A DNA stretch of 35,465 nucleotides, taken from NCBI GenBank assembly GCA_051653685.1, contig JBOFWQ010000185.1, positions 1 through 35,465 on the forward strand, written 5' to 3'. Below the pieces are notes generated by a model. That model had not been told where the DNA came from. It worked only from the letters and a program-made list of their open reading frames with translations, and did no database searches. Positions within the stretch are counted from its first letter, which is position 1. The number at the start of each line of letters is the position of its first letter. The stretch comes from Faucicola sp937889485 (GTDB lineage Bacteria; Pseudomonadota; Gammaproteobacteria; Pseudomonadales; Moraxellaceae). A program made the translations under genes and the position numbers. Of the stretch, positions 24,068-32,053 are shown one piece after another.

Positions 24068-24598
24068 CTACTGCTGTGTCCAGCGTACTTGCGATTCTTT
24101 AATAACGGCCTTGGCTTCTTCAATGTCGCCCCAGCTTTCAACTTTGGTTGTGCCCGCTTTTTTGAGGTCTTTATAGTGGTTAAAATGAAACTCAATTTGC
24201 TTAATGAGTTGGGCGGGTAAATCTGCCAAGGTATTGATGGCATTGCCATTATTGCGGTCATCGGCAGGTACTACGACAATTTTGTCGTCCACTTCGCCAT
24301 CATCGACAAACTTCATCACGCCAATCACTTTAGCTTCCATAAAGATGCCTGTGGGCAATGGGGTGTCTGTGATAATCAATGCGTCTAGCTCGTCGCCGTC
24401 TTCATCAAGAGTTTGGGGGATAAAGCCATAGTTAGTGGGTTTGGCAAATAGTAGCGGCTCAACACGGTCAAGCTGCATAACGCCTAGTTTGCGATTCCAT
24501 TCAATTTTGTTGTTTGAGCCCTGTGGAATTTCGATTACCACGTTGATAATACCACCGTCAACATCGCCTGCATCTAAGATTTGGTTAAAATCTGCCAT
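24068..24598 (-). CDS. ppa: Inorganic pyrophosphatase
   Basis: Cytoplasmic family I pyrophosphatase, 176 residues as in Escherichia coli (176). It hydrolyses PPi and drives biosynthesis. The metal-binding signature DGDELDA lies at 67-73, preceded by KPTNYGFIPQTL. VVVPADDRN and FHFNHYKDLK complete the active-site set, and the opening has VIEIPQGSNNKIEWN. AAGGAAA six bases upstream sets the start. It has its own terminator. Confidence 0.97.
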   Translation of the reverse strand: MADFNQILDAGDVDGGIINVVIEIPQGSNNKIEWNRKLGVMQLDRVEPLLFAKPTNYGFIPQTLDEDGDELDALIITDTPLPTGIFMEAKVIGVMKFVDDGEVDDKIVVVPADDRNNGNAINTLADLPAQLIKQIEFHFNHYKDLKKAGTTKVESWGDIEEAKAVIKESQVRWTQQ

Positions 24599-24771
24599 GA
24601 ATATTTCCTTTTTGTGGGTGAAAAATTGTTTAAATTGCCATATTAATCGGCTAAATTATAGCAAAGTGTAGTGGTTTTCTCTATTTTTTCCAAGCAGTGA
24701 TTGCCTTGAGATTGTGCATAATGTTAGGCACGTTTGGAATTTGTGATCGTTTAGCGCCTTGTTTGGTGGAT

Positions 24772-25467
24772 TTAAGGTTCTAAAAATAGCATTTTATCTT
24801 TGAACATACATTCTTCAAATACGGGACATTTGCCACAGTCGGGTGTGCGCGCTTTACAGGTATAGCGTCCGTGTAAAATTAGATAATGATGGGCATCTAA
24901 CATAAATGCGGTTGGTATGCGCGCTATCAGTTTATCTTCTACTTCTCGTACGTTTTTGCCTGTTGCTAGCCCTGTACGATTACCCACCCGAAAAATATGG
25001 GTATCCACTGCCATCGTAGGCTGCCCAAACGCGGTGTTGAGTACGACGTTGGCGGTTTTTCGTCCTACCCCTGCTAGGCTTTCGAGGTCGGCTCGGTTGC
25101 TCGGCACTTGGCTTGCAAATTTTTCTACTAAATCTTGGCAGCATTTGATGACGTTTTTGGCTTTGCTATTGTATAGCCCAATGGTTTTGATATAGGGCTT
25201 GAGCCCCTCTTCGCCCAAATCCAACATGGCTTGTGGGGTGTTGGCAATTGGAAAAAGTTTGGCAGTGGCAAGGTTAACGCTGACATCGGTGGCTTGGGCA
25301 GATAATATGACAGCAATGAGCAGTTCAAAGTCACTGTGGTAGTTGAGCTCGGTTTCGGGTCTGGGGATGGCGTGCGCCAGTTTTTGAAAAAAAGGCAATA
25401 CGTTTTTGTTGGGCATCCGCCTTGAGGGCGGGGTTTTTGCGGTTTTGTGTTGAACAGTTAATGCCAT
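24772..25467 (-). CDS. nth: Endonuclease III (DNA glycosylase/AP lyase)
   Basis: Base-excision repair enzyme removing oxidised pyrimidines. 231 residues, longer at the N-terminus than Escherichia coli Nth (211) by about 20 basic residues. LAGVGRKTANVVLNTAFG holds the helix-hairpin-helix and the catalytic Lys; AVDTHIFRVGNRTGLA holds the catalytic Asp. The C-terminal CKARTPDCGKCPVFEEC has the C-X6-C-X2-C-X5-C spacing of the [4Fe-4S] cluster. AAGG lies upstream of the ATG. It follows the RnfB-like gene by 87 bases, a pairing also seen where nth ends the rnf operon in enterics. Confidence 0.96.
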   Translation of the reverse strand: MALTVQHKTAKTPPSRRMPNKNVLPFFQKLAHAIPRPETELNYHSDFELLIAVILSAQATDVSVNLATAKLFPIANTPQAMLDLGEEGLKPYIKTIGLYNSKAKNVIKCCQDLVEKFASQVPSNRADLESLAGVGRKTANVVLNTAFGQPTMAVDTHIFRVGNRTGLATGKNVREVEDKLIARIPTAFMLDAHHYLILHGRYTCKARTPDCGKCPVFEECMFKDKMLFLEP

Positions 25468-25554
25468 GATAAATCCTTAGATATATGTCTACCTAATCAA
25501 TCTGTGATAAGTTTTGCTAGATAATATCGCTGTAAAATGATGCATTTGAAGGCA

Positions 25555-26394
25555 TTAACTTGAGGCATCGTGTTCTAGTGATTGTAAGGCTTGTTCTAGC
25601 GCGTCAAGTTGTTGCTGTTTGGTTGGATTGGCACGGACAGCTAGCTGCTTTTGTAGCTTTTTGATTTGGGTACGAAGTTTTGCTGCTTCAATGGTATGCT
25701 TGGCTTGATTTTCGCTGATATCAATAGATACGTCATTGAGTTTTGCTTGTACCATGCTGACTACAGGTCTAGCGTTGGTGTTGTCGTTGACTTGGTTTTC
25801 AATCCGCGATAGATGCGCATAATAGCGCCCACGTAGGTTGTCTTGCTCGCTTAAGCGCTGGTCTTCATTGAGGGTGCGCGGGTATGCGACAAGCTCGATA
25901 CAGTCCACAGGGCATGGTGGCAAGCATAGCTCACAGCCTGTGCACAGGTCGGTAAAAATTGTGTGCATACGTTTGCCGCTACCGATGATGGCATCTACAG
26001 GACAAGCGGGAATACATTTGGTACAGCCGATACAGTCTTCTTCTCGAATCACCGCGCGTACTTCCATCGGGCGCCCTGTATTGGCGTCGGTTTGCCATTT
26101 TGAGGGTTCAGCCGTGAGGGTTGGGCGGTGCAGCAGTTGGGCGATTTGGTCGGCAACTAACTGCCCACTAGGGACGCATTTATTATGCGGTTCGCCCTCT
26201 TTGACAATGGCAGTAGCATACGGCAGACAGCCATCTACATGCCCACACAGACCGCATTGGGTTTGCGGCAACATCTTGTCAATAGCAATGATCAGCTGCT
26301 GTTGTGATACGCTAAGCTGAGAAATTTCTAATGCGTCAAATAAGTTAGGCAGTGTGATAACGGGCAATTTTACAACAGAGTGGCTAACAGTCAT
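25555..26394 (-). CDS. rnfB: RnfB-like ferredoxin, orphan
   Basis: 279 residues. Four cysteines at 47, 50, 56 and 73 (CGLCGHVDGC and C in NKCVPSG) form the RnfB-type first cluster domain. Then come two bacterial ferredoxin motifs, CIGCTKCIPACPVDAI and CTGCELCLPPCPVDCIEL, each for a [4Fe-4S] cluster. The C-terminus (about 220-279) is a charged coiled coil (LRTQIKKLQKQLA, LDALEQALQSLEHD). The N-terminal membrane helix of standard RnfB is missing; the protein opens with VKLPVITLPNLFDA. No rnfA, C, D, G or E lies in the window, so it may have taken on another electron-transfer role. It lies directly before nth. Confidence 0.85.
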   Translation of the reverse strand: MTVSHSVVKLPVITLPNLFDALEISQLSVSQQQLIIAIDKMLPQTQCGLCGHVDGCLPYATAIVKEGEPHNKCVPSGQLVADQIAQLLHRPTLTAEPSKWQTDANTGRPMEVRAVIREEDCIGCTKCIPACPVDAIIGSGKRMHTIFTDLCTGCELCLPPCPVDCIELVAYPRTLNEDQRLSEQDNLRGRYYAHLSRIENQVNDNTNARPVVSMVQAKLNDVSIDISENQAKHTIEAAKLRTQIKKLQKQLAVRANPTKQQQLDALEQALQSLEHDASS

Positions 26395-26503
26395 GGCTTG
26401 GCAATTAATTTAGCTTAAAAACGGCTATTTTAACATAGCTTGGCGCGATTTTTTGTGCAAAAACTTGCTTTTGCAAAGCGTAATCGGCGGTTAATGGGCG
26501 CTG

Positions 26504-27325
26504 CTATGGGGTATTTACCGCGTCATAAATGGCTTTAACTTGTTCTATCAAGGCATGGGCAATGGTGCCTTTTGGCGGAGTTGGCGGTGCGTCTGCTTTT
26601 TGTAAGTCATCAATCGCAAAAAACTTGGCATCAATGAGCTCAGCGTCATCAAGAATAATATCACCCGATGCATAATCGCATAAAAACCCTACCATCAGAT
26701 TGCTAGGATATGCCCACGGTTGGCTTGCAAAATAACGCAGATTTGTCACTTCTAAGCCCACTTCTTCTGCCACTTCGCGCTGCACACAGCTTTCAAGACT
26801 TTCGCCCACTTCAACAAACCCCGCAATCAGTGCATACATACCGCTGTCTTTGGCTCGGTGATGATGGGCTAGTAGCAGATGCGGGCGACCCTCAACGTGT
26901 TTGACGATGGCGGTGATAATACATGGCTGAATACGTGGGTATTGATGGTAGTGGCAGTTTGGACAAACGGTGGCGTTGTCTAAGGGATGCGGCATCGTGG
27001 CAGTGCCGCAGCGGCTACAAAATAAGTGGTCGGCACGAAAACGCAATAACTGCATGGCTTTTGTGAGTTGGTTGGCGGTTTGCTGACTACAGTTAGTAAT
27101 GATTTGACGAAAAGAAACAAATACCACCGCTGTTGGCAATGTCCAGCCTAGACGCTCACTCTCAAGTTTGGTAATAGCATAGATCGCGCTAGCGCTGACA
27201 ATTGCCTCGCTGACCAAAACAGCCGTCTTGGGTAGCAAATTGGCTTGGTGATAATAAAGATGCCCATTTGATAGGGCAAATTTATCATCGTTACAAATTA
27301 AAACTTGGTAAGTTAACACTGCCAT
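26504..27325 (-). CDS. nudC: NADH pyrophosphatase / NAD-RNA decapping Nudix hydrolase
   Basis: Cleaves NADH to NMNH and AMP and removes NAD caps from RNA in characterised relatives. 273 residues, family about 257. A zinc ribbon (CSRCG...CPNCHYHQYPR) precedes the Nudix box GFVEVGESLESCVQREVAEEVGL, which has all key residues (GX5EX7REUXEEXGU). The NudC-specific SQPWAYPSNLMVGF follows. It is next to fimL, an order I recall from Pseudomonas aeruginosa. Confidence 0.95.
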   Translation of the reverse strand: MAVLTYQVLICNDDKFALSNGHLYYHQANLLPKTAVLVSEAIVSASAIYAITKLESERLGWTLPTAVVFVSFRQIITNCSQQTANQLTKAMQLLRFRADHLFCSRCGTATMPHPLDNATVCPNCHYHQYPRIQPCIITAIVKHVEGRPHLLLAHHHRAKDSGMYALIAGFVEVGESLESCVQREVAEEVGLEVTNLRYFASQPWAYPSNLMVGFLCDYASGDIILDDAELIDAKFFAIDDLQKADAPPTPPKGTIAHALIEQVKAIYDAVNTP

Positions 27326-27467
27326 GATACAACATCCATCAACGTAATTTTTCTGCTATTGTTATTTTACCGCGTTTATTGTTAGTGTACGTGTTTATTG
27401 TTACTGTATAAGTGGCAATATTATTGGGGCACCGTTTGGGCGCATATTTGGTCTATAGACAAGCTAG

Positions 27468-29144
27468 CTAGGCTGCCATTAGACATTGCAGGCTTTTGTA
27501 ACCTACTTGCATGGCGTGATTGCCTGCAGGTTTGTTAACCTCCAGACTTTCTAAGTAATAATCCGTTGCCATGACAATATCTGCCACTTTTGCCAACTGC
27601 TCGGCAGATAACTGCTGGGTATGATCTTGCAATAACTGTTGCATGACTTGACTACCACGGTTTAATAATTGGCTTTGCTGAGCCAGATTTAAAAATAAAC
27701 AAGCCCCTGCAATCGTCCGCATAATATCGGGTACTGATGTAAGGTGCATGAGGTCATGATCAGCATCATTAAGATAATCATGAAACGCGCTTTCAATAGT
27801 GGCGACAGCTGTACGGCTTTCTTGAATGAGGGTGATATAGGCGGTATCTAGTTGGTGCAATGAGGTATTTTTATTATAAAGCGAGACATTAACCGCGCCA
27901 GGGGTGTGACTTTTTGCCAAATGAATGGCGGCGTTTTCTGCCACCATCAGGCTGGCAAGTAATTGGTCAAAATCTTGCGGTGTGGGAGCAGTCCATGATT
28001 CAACTTTTTGAATTTGTGCTTTGAGTACCGCGGCAGCCTCTGCCAAGCCTAGGGTGGTAAAGACGCCGCTTAGGTCGTGTAAACGCTCAACAATGCTATG
28101 AATTTCTTCTTCGCTGGCGTTGAGATTTTCTTGGCGCGCATAGGTGTCGCTGGCAGTTTTGATAAGATCGATTTCATCTTGAATAATTTGATTGAGGGTG
28201 ATGGCAACCTCGCGATCTGGCCCAAACAAAAAGCGCTTCATGACGGTGAGTTGGTCATGGTCAAGGGCGTTTTTGGAGAATTGTTGCTGCACTTGCTGGG
28301 CAAGCGCGCTGTTTCTTGAACTGGCAAATTTTACCAAATCAGCAAAACGTGCGTCATTGATAGGCAAATAATCCTGCAACTGCTGTTCAACAAAAATTAG
28401 TGCCCGTTTTTGCACATCACTTAATGGCAACGACTCTGCCACGTTTGAGACCGCGGCATCCGCCGCCTGCCAAAATAGACTAGTTGAGCGCTGGGCAATT
28501 GCTTCACACGCTGCTTGCATGGCATTTATGGATACTTGTTGCGCGGTGGTTAGTTGGTTGTTCGCTGCGGTTAGCACCACATGTAATCCCGCACGGTATG
28601 CCTTGATGATATTGGGCTGATCGATGCCCAATGATTTGAGTGACTGGTAATTTTGCTCGGGGTTGGCGATGACAATACTACTATCTTTGCTGTTGGTAAG
28701 CGCGGATAGCCCAATATCTGATTCGTCAAGACACGCATGCAACGTGTTGACAATGGGTAACAATAGTGAAGGCTCAATAGTTTCTTTAAGGAGTACAAAT
28801 TCAATATAGCGCGCTAGTGTCATAATGCCCTCAGACACATCCATCATCATGGCATTGTTATCTTGGTCTCTTTGATCGTAGAGTTTTTGAAAGCATTTTG
28901 ACAAACAGCACGCCAACTCATAGCCTTCTTGCAGCTGAATAAGACACAAAACATTGGCGACTTGCGCAAGGGTTTCTACCGAATCCAATAGCAAAGGCGC
29001 TTGGCTGTGGTCATCATTAAACTCACTGAGGTGTATCTCCGCATCATGCAGCGTTACTTCAATTTCGGGGCGTAATAAATGCAGCGAAGGCAAATCAAAA
29101 TTGGTTGCGGTCAGTTTTTGTGCAGTAGGGCTTGGTGTACTCAT
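27468..29144 (-). CDS. fimL: FimL-like twitching-motility regulator (ChpA N-terminal-like)
   Basis: 558 residues, almost the length of Pseudomonas FimL (557). FimL resembles the N-terminal HPt-like part of ChpA and links the Pil-Chp system to cAMP and type IV pili. The protein is nearly all helical, with the opening LRPEIEVTLHDAEIHLSEF and repeated helical units such as DVSEGIMTLARYIEFVLLKE, EEEIHSIVERLHDLSGVFTTLG and FHDYLNDADHDLMHLTSVPD. I see no clear HPt phospho-His motif (HTIKG-like), as in FimL. Neighbour nudC and the rnhA-dnaQ gene support orthology by context. Assignment rests on length, pattern and synteny. Confidence 0.75.
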   Translation of the reverse strand: MSTPSPTAQKLTATNFDLPSLHLLRPEIEVTLHDAEIHLSEFNDDHSQAPLLLDSVETLAQVANVLCLIQLQEGYELACCLSKCFQKLYDQRDQDNNAMMMDVSEGIMTLARYIEFVLLKETIEPSLLLPIVNTLHACLDESDIGLSALTNSKDSSIVIANPEQNYQSLKSLGIDQPNIIKAYRAGLHVVLTAANNQLTTAQQVSINAMQAACEAIAQRSTSLFWQAADAAVSNVAESLPLSDVQKRALIFVEQQLQDYLPINDARFADLVKFASSRNSALAQQVQQQFSKNALDHDQLTVMKRFLFGPDREVAITLNQIIQDEIDLIKTASDTYARQENLNASEEEIHSIVERLHDLSGVFTTLGLAEAAAVLKAQIQKVESWTAPTPQDFDQLLASLMVAENAAIHLAKSHTPGAVNVSLYNKNTSLHQLDTAYITLIQESRTAVATIESAFHDYLNDADHDLMHLTSVPDIMRTIAGACLFLNLAQQSQLLNRGSQVMQQLLQDHTQQLSAEQLAKVADIVMATDYYLESLEVNKPAGNHAMQVGYKSLQCLMAA

Positions 29145-29337
29145 AATCGTTATATTCCCAGTGATTGTTCTGATGAAACATCAATGACTTTAACCGTGCT
29201 GCCAAAGTAGCCGATTAAAAAATCGGCGCTTAGCTTATGGCTATTATGGTGAGCGTATGGCTGTTATTGTAAGGGGTTGTACATTGTCTGTCTATGTCAT
29301 TAAACGCAAACAGAGGTTCATTTTATTGGCAAGGTTG

Positions 29338-30924
29338 TTACATTTTTGCCCAATTATCTGCCAATGTGGGGTTTTTGTCCCTAAAAGCGCTCAGCCATGC
29401 TTGGTGCGCTTGCTCAATTTCGCTATTGGCAAAGAACCGTTTGACCGTGGTCGAAAACTGTAAATGTTCGGCACCACCGTCTGTGCCATTGCCAATGTCA
29501 TCATCAATAGCGAGTGCAACTTGCCCGCCAGTCATTGCCAAATATACATCTGCCAAAATCTCAGCATCAAGTAAAGCACCGTGAAAAGTGCGGTCTTGTT
29601 TGCCCACGTTAAGCCGTTTTACCAACGCATCCAAGGTGTTGCGCTGCCCTGCATATAGTCGCTTGGCAATGGCAAGGCTGTCGGTCACCGTAACTGTTTG
29701 CTCAAGGTTTGGTAGTCCAATGCGGCTAAATTCGGCGTGTAAAAAGTTCATATCAAAGCTGGCATTGTGTGCAATAAGCTCAGCACCTTGCAAAAACTCA
29801 TAAATCACTTGCCCCACTTGTTCAAATACGGGCATGTCATTTAAGAACGCGTTATGAATACCATGCACGCGTATAACCTCATCATCCATGTCGCGCTGTG
29901 GGTTGATATACACGTGCAGTTTTTCACCCGTAAAACGTCGGTTAATCATCTCCACAATACCCACCTCAATAATACGATCACCATTTTGGGGATCAAATCC
30001 CGTGGTTTCTGTATCAAGAATAAGTTGGCGATTGGGCATTTTTTGGTGTTTGGCGCGCGGTAATAGCGGCACAAAATGCGGGTTAGGCTGGCTAGTTACA
30101 CCATTAAACGCGGGACGCTTGGCAATCAAGCCATCATCTTGGGCAACAAAACAACCGCGCTCATCGGTAAATGCAGCAAAATGGGCAGCAGCAGTGGATA
30201 CACTAAGAGAGTTGGCAACTGTTGGCGTTGTTGGTACTGGTGGTATGGGTGGTGGCAAGGTTTGCGACTCATTGCTATCTAAGGCTTGTAAAAAAATATC
30301 GTCTGACACAAAATCCTCATCATCAATCAGATCTTCTAACGGGTCAAACGCGTCTGTTACAGAAGGCAATAAGTTCATGATATCATCTTTTTTTTTAGCC
30401 ACCACGTCAGTGCTAGCGAGGCTTGGCTCGCTTGGCATCATTGCAGGGCGATGGATTAACGTTTTAAGAAAAGGCAGCGGCAGCTGGTCAATGCCTTGGT
30501 TTGCAAGGCGGTCAGCGTATTCATTGCCAACGTGACCTGCATGACCTTTGACCCACTGCCAATCAATTTTTCGCAGATGACACAGCGCGTCAAGGCGCTG
30601 CCATAGTTCAACATTTTTGACATTTTTCCACTGCTTTTTTTTCCAGCCACTAAGCCACTCGCTAATGCCTTTAATCACATAGCTTGAATCTGACCATATC
30701 TGAATGGGTAGCTCAGGGGGAGTGTTTTCTAATGCTGCAATTGCGCCCATCAGCTCCATGCGGTTATTGGTGGTATGGGGATCACCGCCACAAATGTCAT
30801 ACTGCTCACCCGACGGCAAAATGACCACGGCACCATACCCGCCCTTACCTGGATTGCCACGACACGCCCCATCGGTATAAGCAAGCACGGTATGAGCAAG
30901 CGGTTTTAACGCATGATTTGACAT
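29338..30924 (-). CDS. rnhA-dnaQ: Fused ribonuclease HI and DNA polymerase III epsilon (proofreading) subunit
   Basis: One 528-residue frame joins two enzymes. Residues 10-145 are RNase HI with all catalytic residues: D18 (AYTDGACRGNPG), E57 (NNRMEL), D79 (WSDSS), H128 (KGHAGHVGNEYAD) and D138. Residues 146-297 are an acidic, then Pro/Thr-rich linker. Residues 298-465 are the DEDDh exonuclease: D304/E306 (LDTETTGF), HNASFD with D391, and H448/D453 (FHGALLDAE). GGQVALAI (466-473) sits where Escherichia coli epsilon has its clamp-binding QTSMAF, and the tail (490-515) resembles the polymerase-binding end. Start at 30924 is chosen from the family start; the frame is open to 31002 (poly-Phe opening, unlikely). 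A Met at 296 marks where dnaQ would begin but has no ribosome site. Confidence 0.92.
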   Translation of the reverse strand: MSNHALKPLAHTVLAYTDGACRGNPGKGGYGAVVILPSGEQYDICGGDPHTTNNRMELMGAIAALENTPPELPIQIWSDSSYVIKGISEWLSGWKKKQWKNVKNVELWQRLDALCHLRKIDWQWVKGHAGHVGNEYADRLANQGIDQLPLPFLKTLIHRPAMMPSEPSLASTDVVAKKKDDIMNLLPSVTDAFDPLEDLIDDEDFVSDDIFLQALDSNESQTLPPPIPPVPTTPTVANSLSVSTAAAHFAAFTDERGCFVAQDDGLIAKRPAFNGVTSQPNPHFVPLLPRAKHQKMPNRQLILDTETTGFDPQNGDRIIEVGIVEMINRRFTGEKLHVYINPQRDMDDEVIRVHGIHNAFLNDMPVFEQVGQVIYEFLQGAELIAHNASFDMNFLHAEFSRIGLPNLEQTVTVTDSLAIAKRLYAGQRNTLDALVKRLNVGKQDRTFHGALLDAEILADVYLAMTGGQVALAIDDDIGNGTDGGAEHLQFSTTVKRFFANSEIEQAHQAWLSAFRDKNPTLADNWAKM

Positions 30925-31061
30925 AAATAAACAACCCAGTTTTTGCAATAATCGGTAGTCAAGTAGCCCATCAGTATAAGAAAAAAAAGCAAAAAAAGCC
31001 ATGCCAAAACGTCTATAATACCACTTATTCTCCGCTTTATAGCTTGTCGCTAAGGACCTGT

Positions 31062-31604
31062 ATGCAAAAACAATTTTACCCTGCCATGCGTCATCCTACC
31101 ATGGCAAAGCATCTGATTTTCGCTTGTGTTTTCGCCTTTGGCATCAGTGGCTGTAGCCAGTCTGATAGCGGCTCGCAGCAAACTCACCAAACAAGCGCCC
31201 CCACCAATAGCGCCCATACAGTCCCCTCCAAAGATAGCCTAGTGGGGTGTTATACTGTCAGTCATAGCGAACCTGCACAAATCAAAATCATTAAAAATGG
31301 CGACAATTACGCCATGCAAATGCGCGAATTTAATGACCCAAAAAAAGGCTGGGATAAGCCTGAGGCGATGCAGCTATTAGCCAGTGACAGCCCCGAGATT
31401 CAAAAGTATTTTGATATCAAAGCAGATGAGCACAAATACCTTGAAAAAGTAATTGCGCGTCCAGACCGCGTGTTTGTACTGGCAAAAATCACCGATAGCT
31501 TTGCCTCACTCAATCCCCAATATGATAGCCCCTACCTTGGTTTTATTTATAAAGGTAGCAATACCGTGTATCAAGTCGCTTGTGAGCAAACCACCCAGCT
31601 CTGA
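31062..31604 (+). CDS. Lipoprotein of unknown function
   Basis: 180 residues. A signal peptide with lipobox ISGC (Cys at about 31) is followed by a Gln/Ser/Thr-rich tether and a compact domain (about 55-175) with GCYTVSHSEPAQIKIIKNGD, REFNDPKKGWDKPEAM and GSNTVYQVACEQ. The pair of Cys in GCY and VAC may form a disulfide. The start at 31062 is set by AAGGA five bases upstream; a TTG at 31044 is less likely. It is divergent from rnhA-dnaQ. No family recognised. Confidence 0.75.
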   Translation: MQKQFYPAMRHPTMAKHLIFACVFAFGISGCSQSDSGSQQTHQTSAPTNSAHTVPSKDSLVGCYTVSHSEPAQIKIIKNGDNYAMQMREFNDPKKGWDKPEAMQLLASDSPEIQKYFDIKADEHKYLEKVIARPDRVFVLAKITDSFASLNPQYDSPYLGFIYKGSNTVYQVACEQTTQL

Positions 31605-31697
31605 CTGCCATGACAATCAGCTTGACAATCGCCATTATCAACACAAGGTGGTAACATAGCCCAACGCGGCTCAAATTTTATTTAAAAAAGGGGAAGT

Positions 31698-31985
31698 ATG
31701 AATTTTTTTACGTGGCTTATTTTGGGGTTGGTGGCGTATGCCAGTGGTTTTAGCATTCGCCATTTTCATTATAAAGATAACCCACCACCTGCGGCTAAAT
31801 GCTTACATTTTTCGCTGATTTTTTTTGTGGCATCTACCATAGTTTTTGCCCTGCTTAATGTGTACGTGATGCATAAAGCGCAGCTTGATATGCTGTTTGT
31901 ATTGGTATCTAGCCTTGTGGCGACGGGTATTTTTTATTATGGGCTTTCTGCAAATTCCAACAATAATATGCAAGTGCCCGATTAG
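31698..31985 (+). CDS. Small inner-membrane protein of unknown function
   Basis: 95 residues with three hydrophobic helices (about 3-19, 39-58 and 65-83), separated by a charged loop with RHFHYKDNPPPAAK. GGGGAAG six bases before the ATG is a strong ribosome site and supports real translation. It lies between the lipoprotein and the carboxypeptidase on the same strand. No function can be assigned. Confidence 0.65.
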   Translation: MNFFTWLILGLVAYASGFSIRHFHYKDNPPPAAKCLHFSLIFFVASTIVFALLNVYVMHKAQLDMLFVLVSSLVATGIFYYGLSANSNNNMQVPD

Positions 31986-32053
31986 CGGATTTATCGAGCA
32001 TAACTTTATCGAGTATAAAAAGTATAAACCGTGTCAAAAGTGTGAGTTGTGTC

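Noticed and set aside
29888..30535. 215-codon plus-strand frame
   Set aside because: Lies wholly opposite the rnhA-dnaQ fusion, whose catalytic motifs prove the minus-strand frame.
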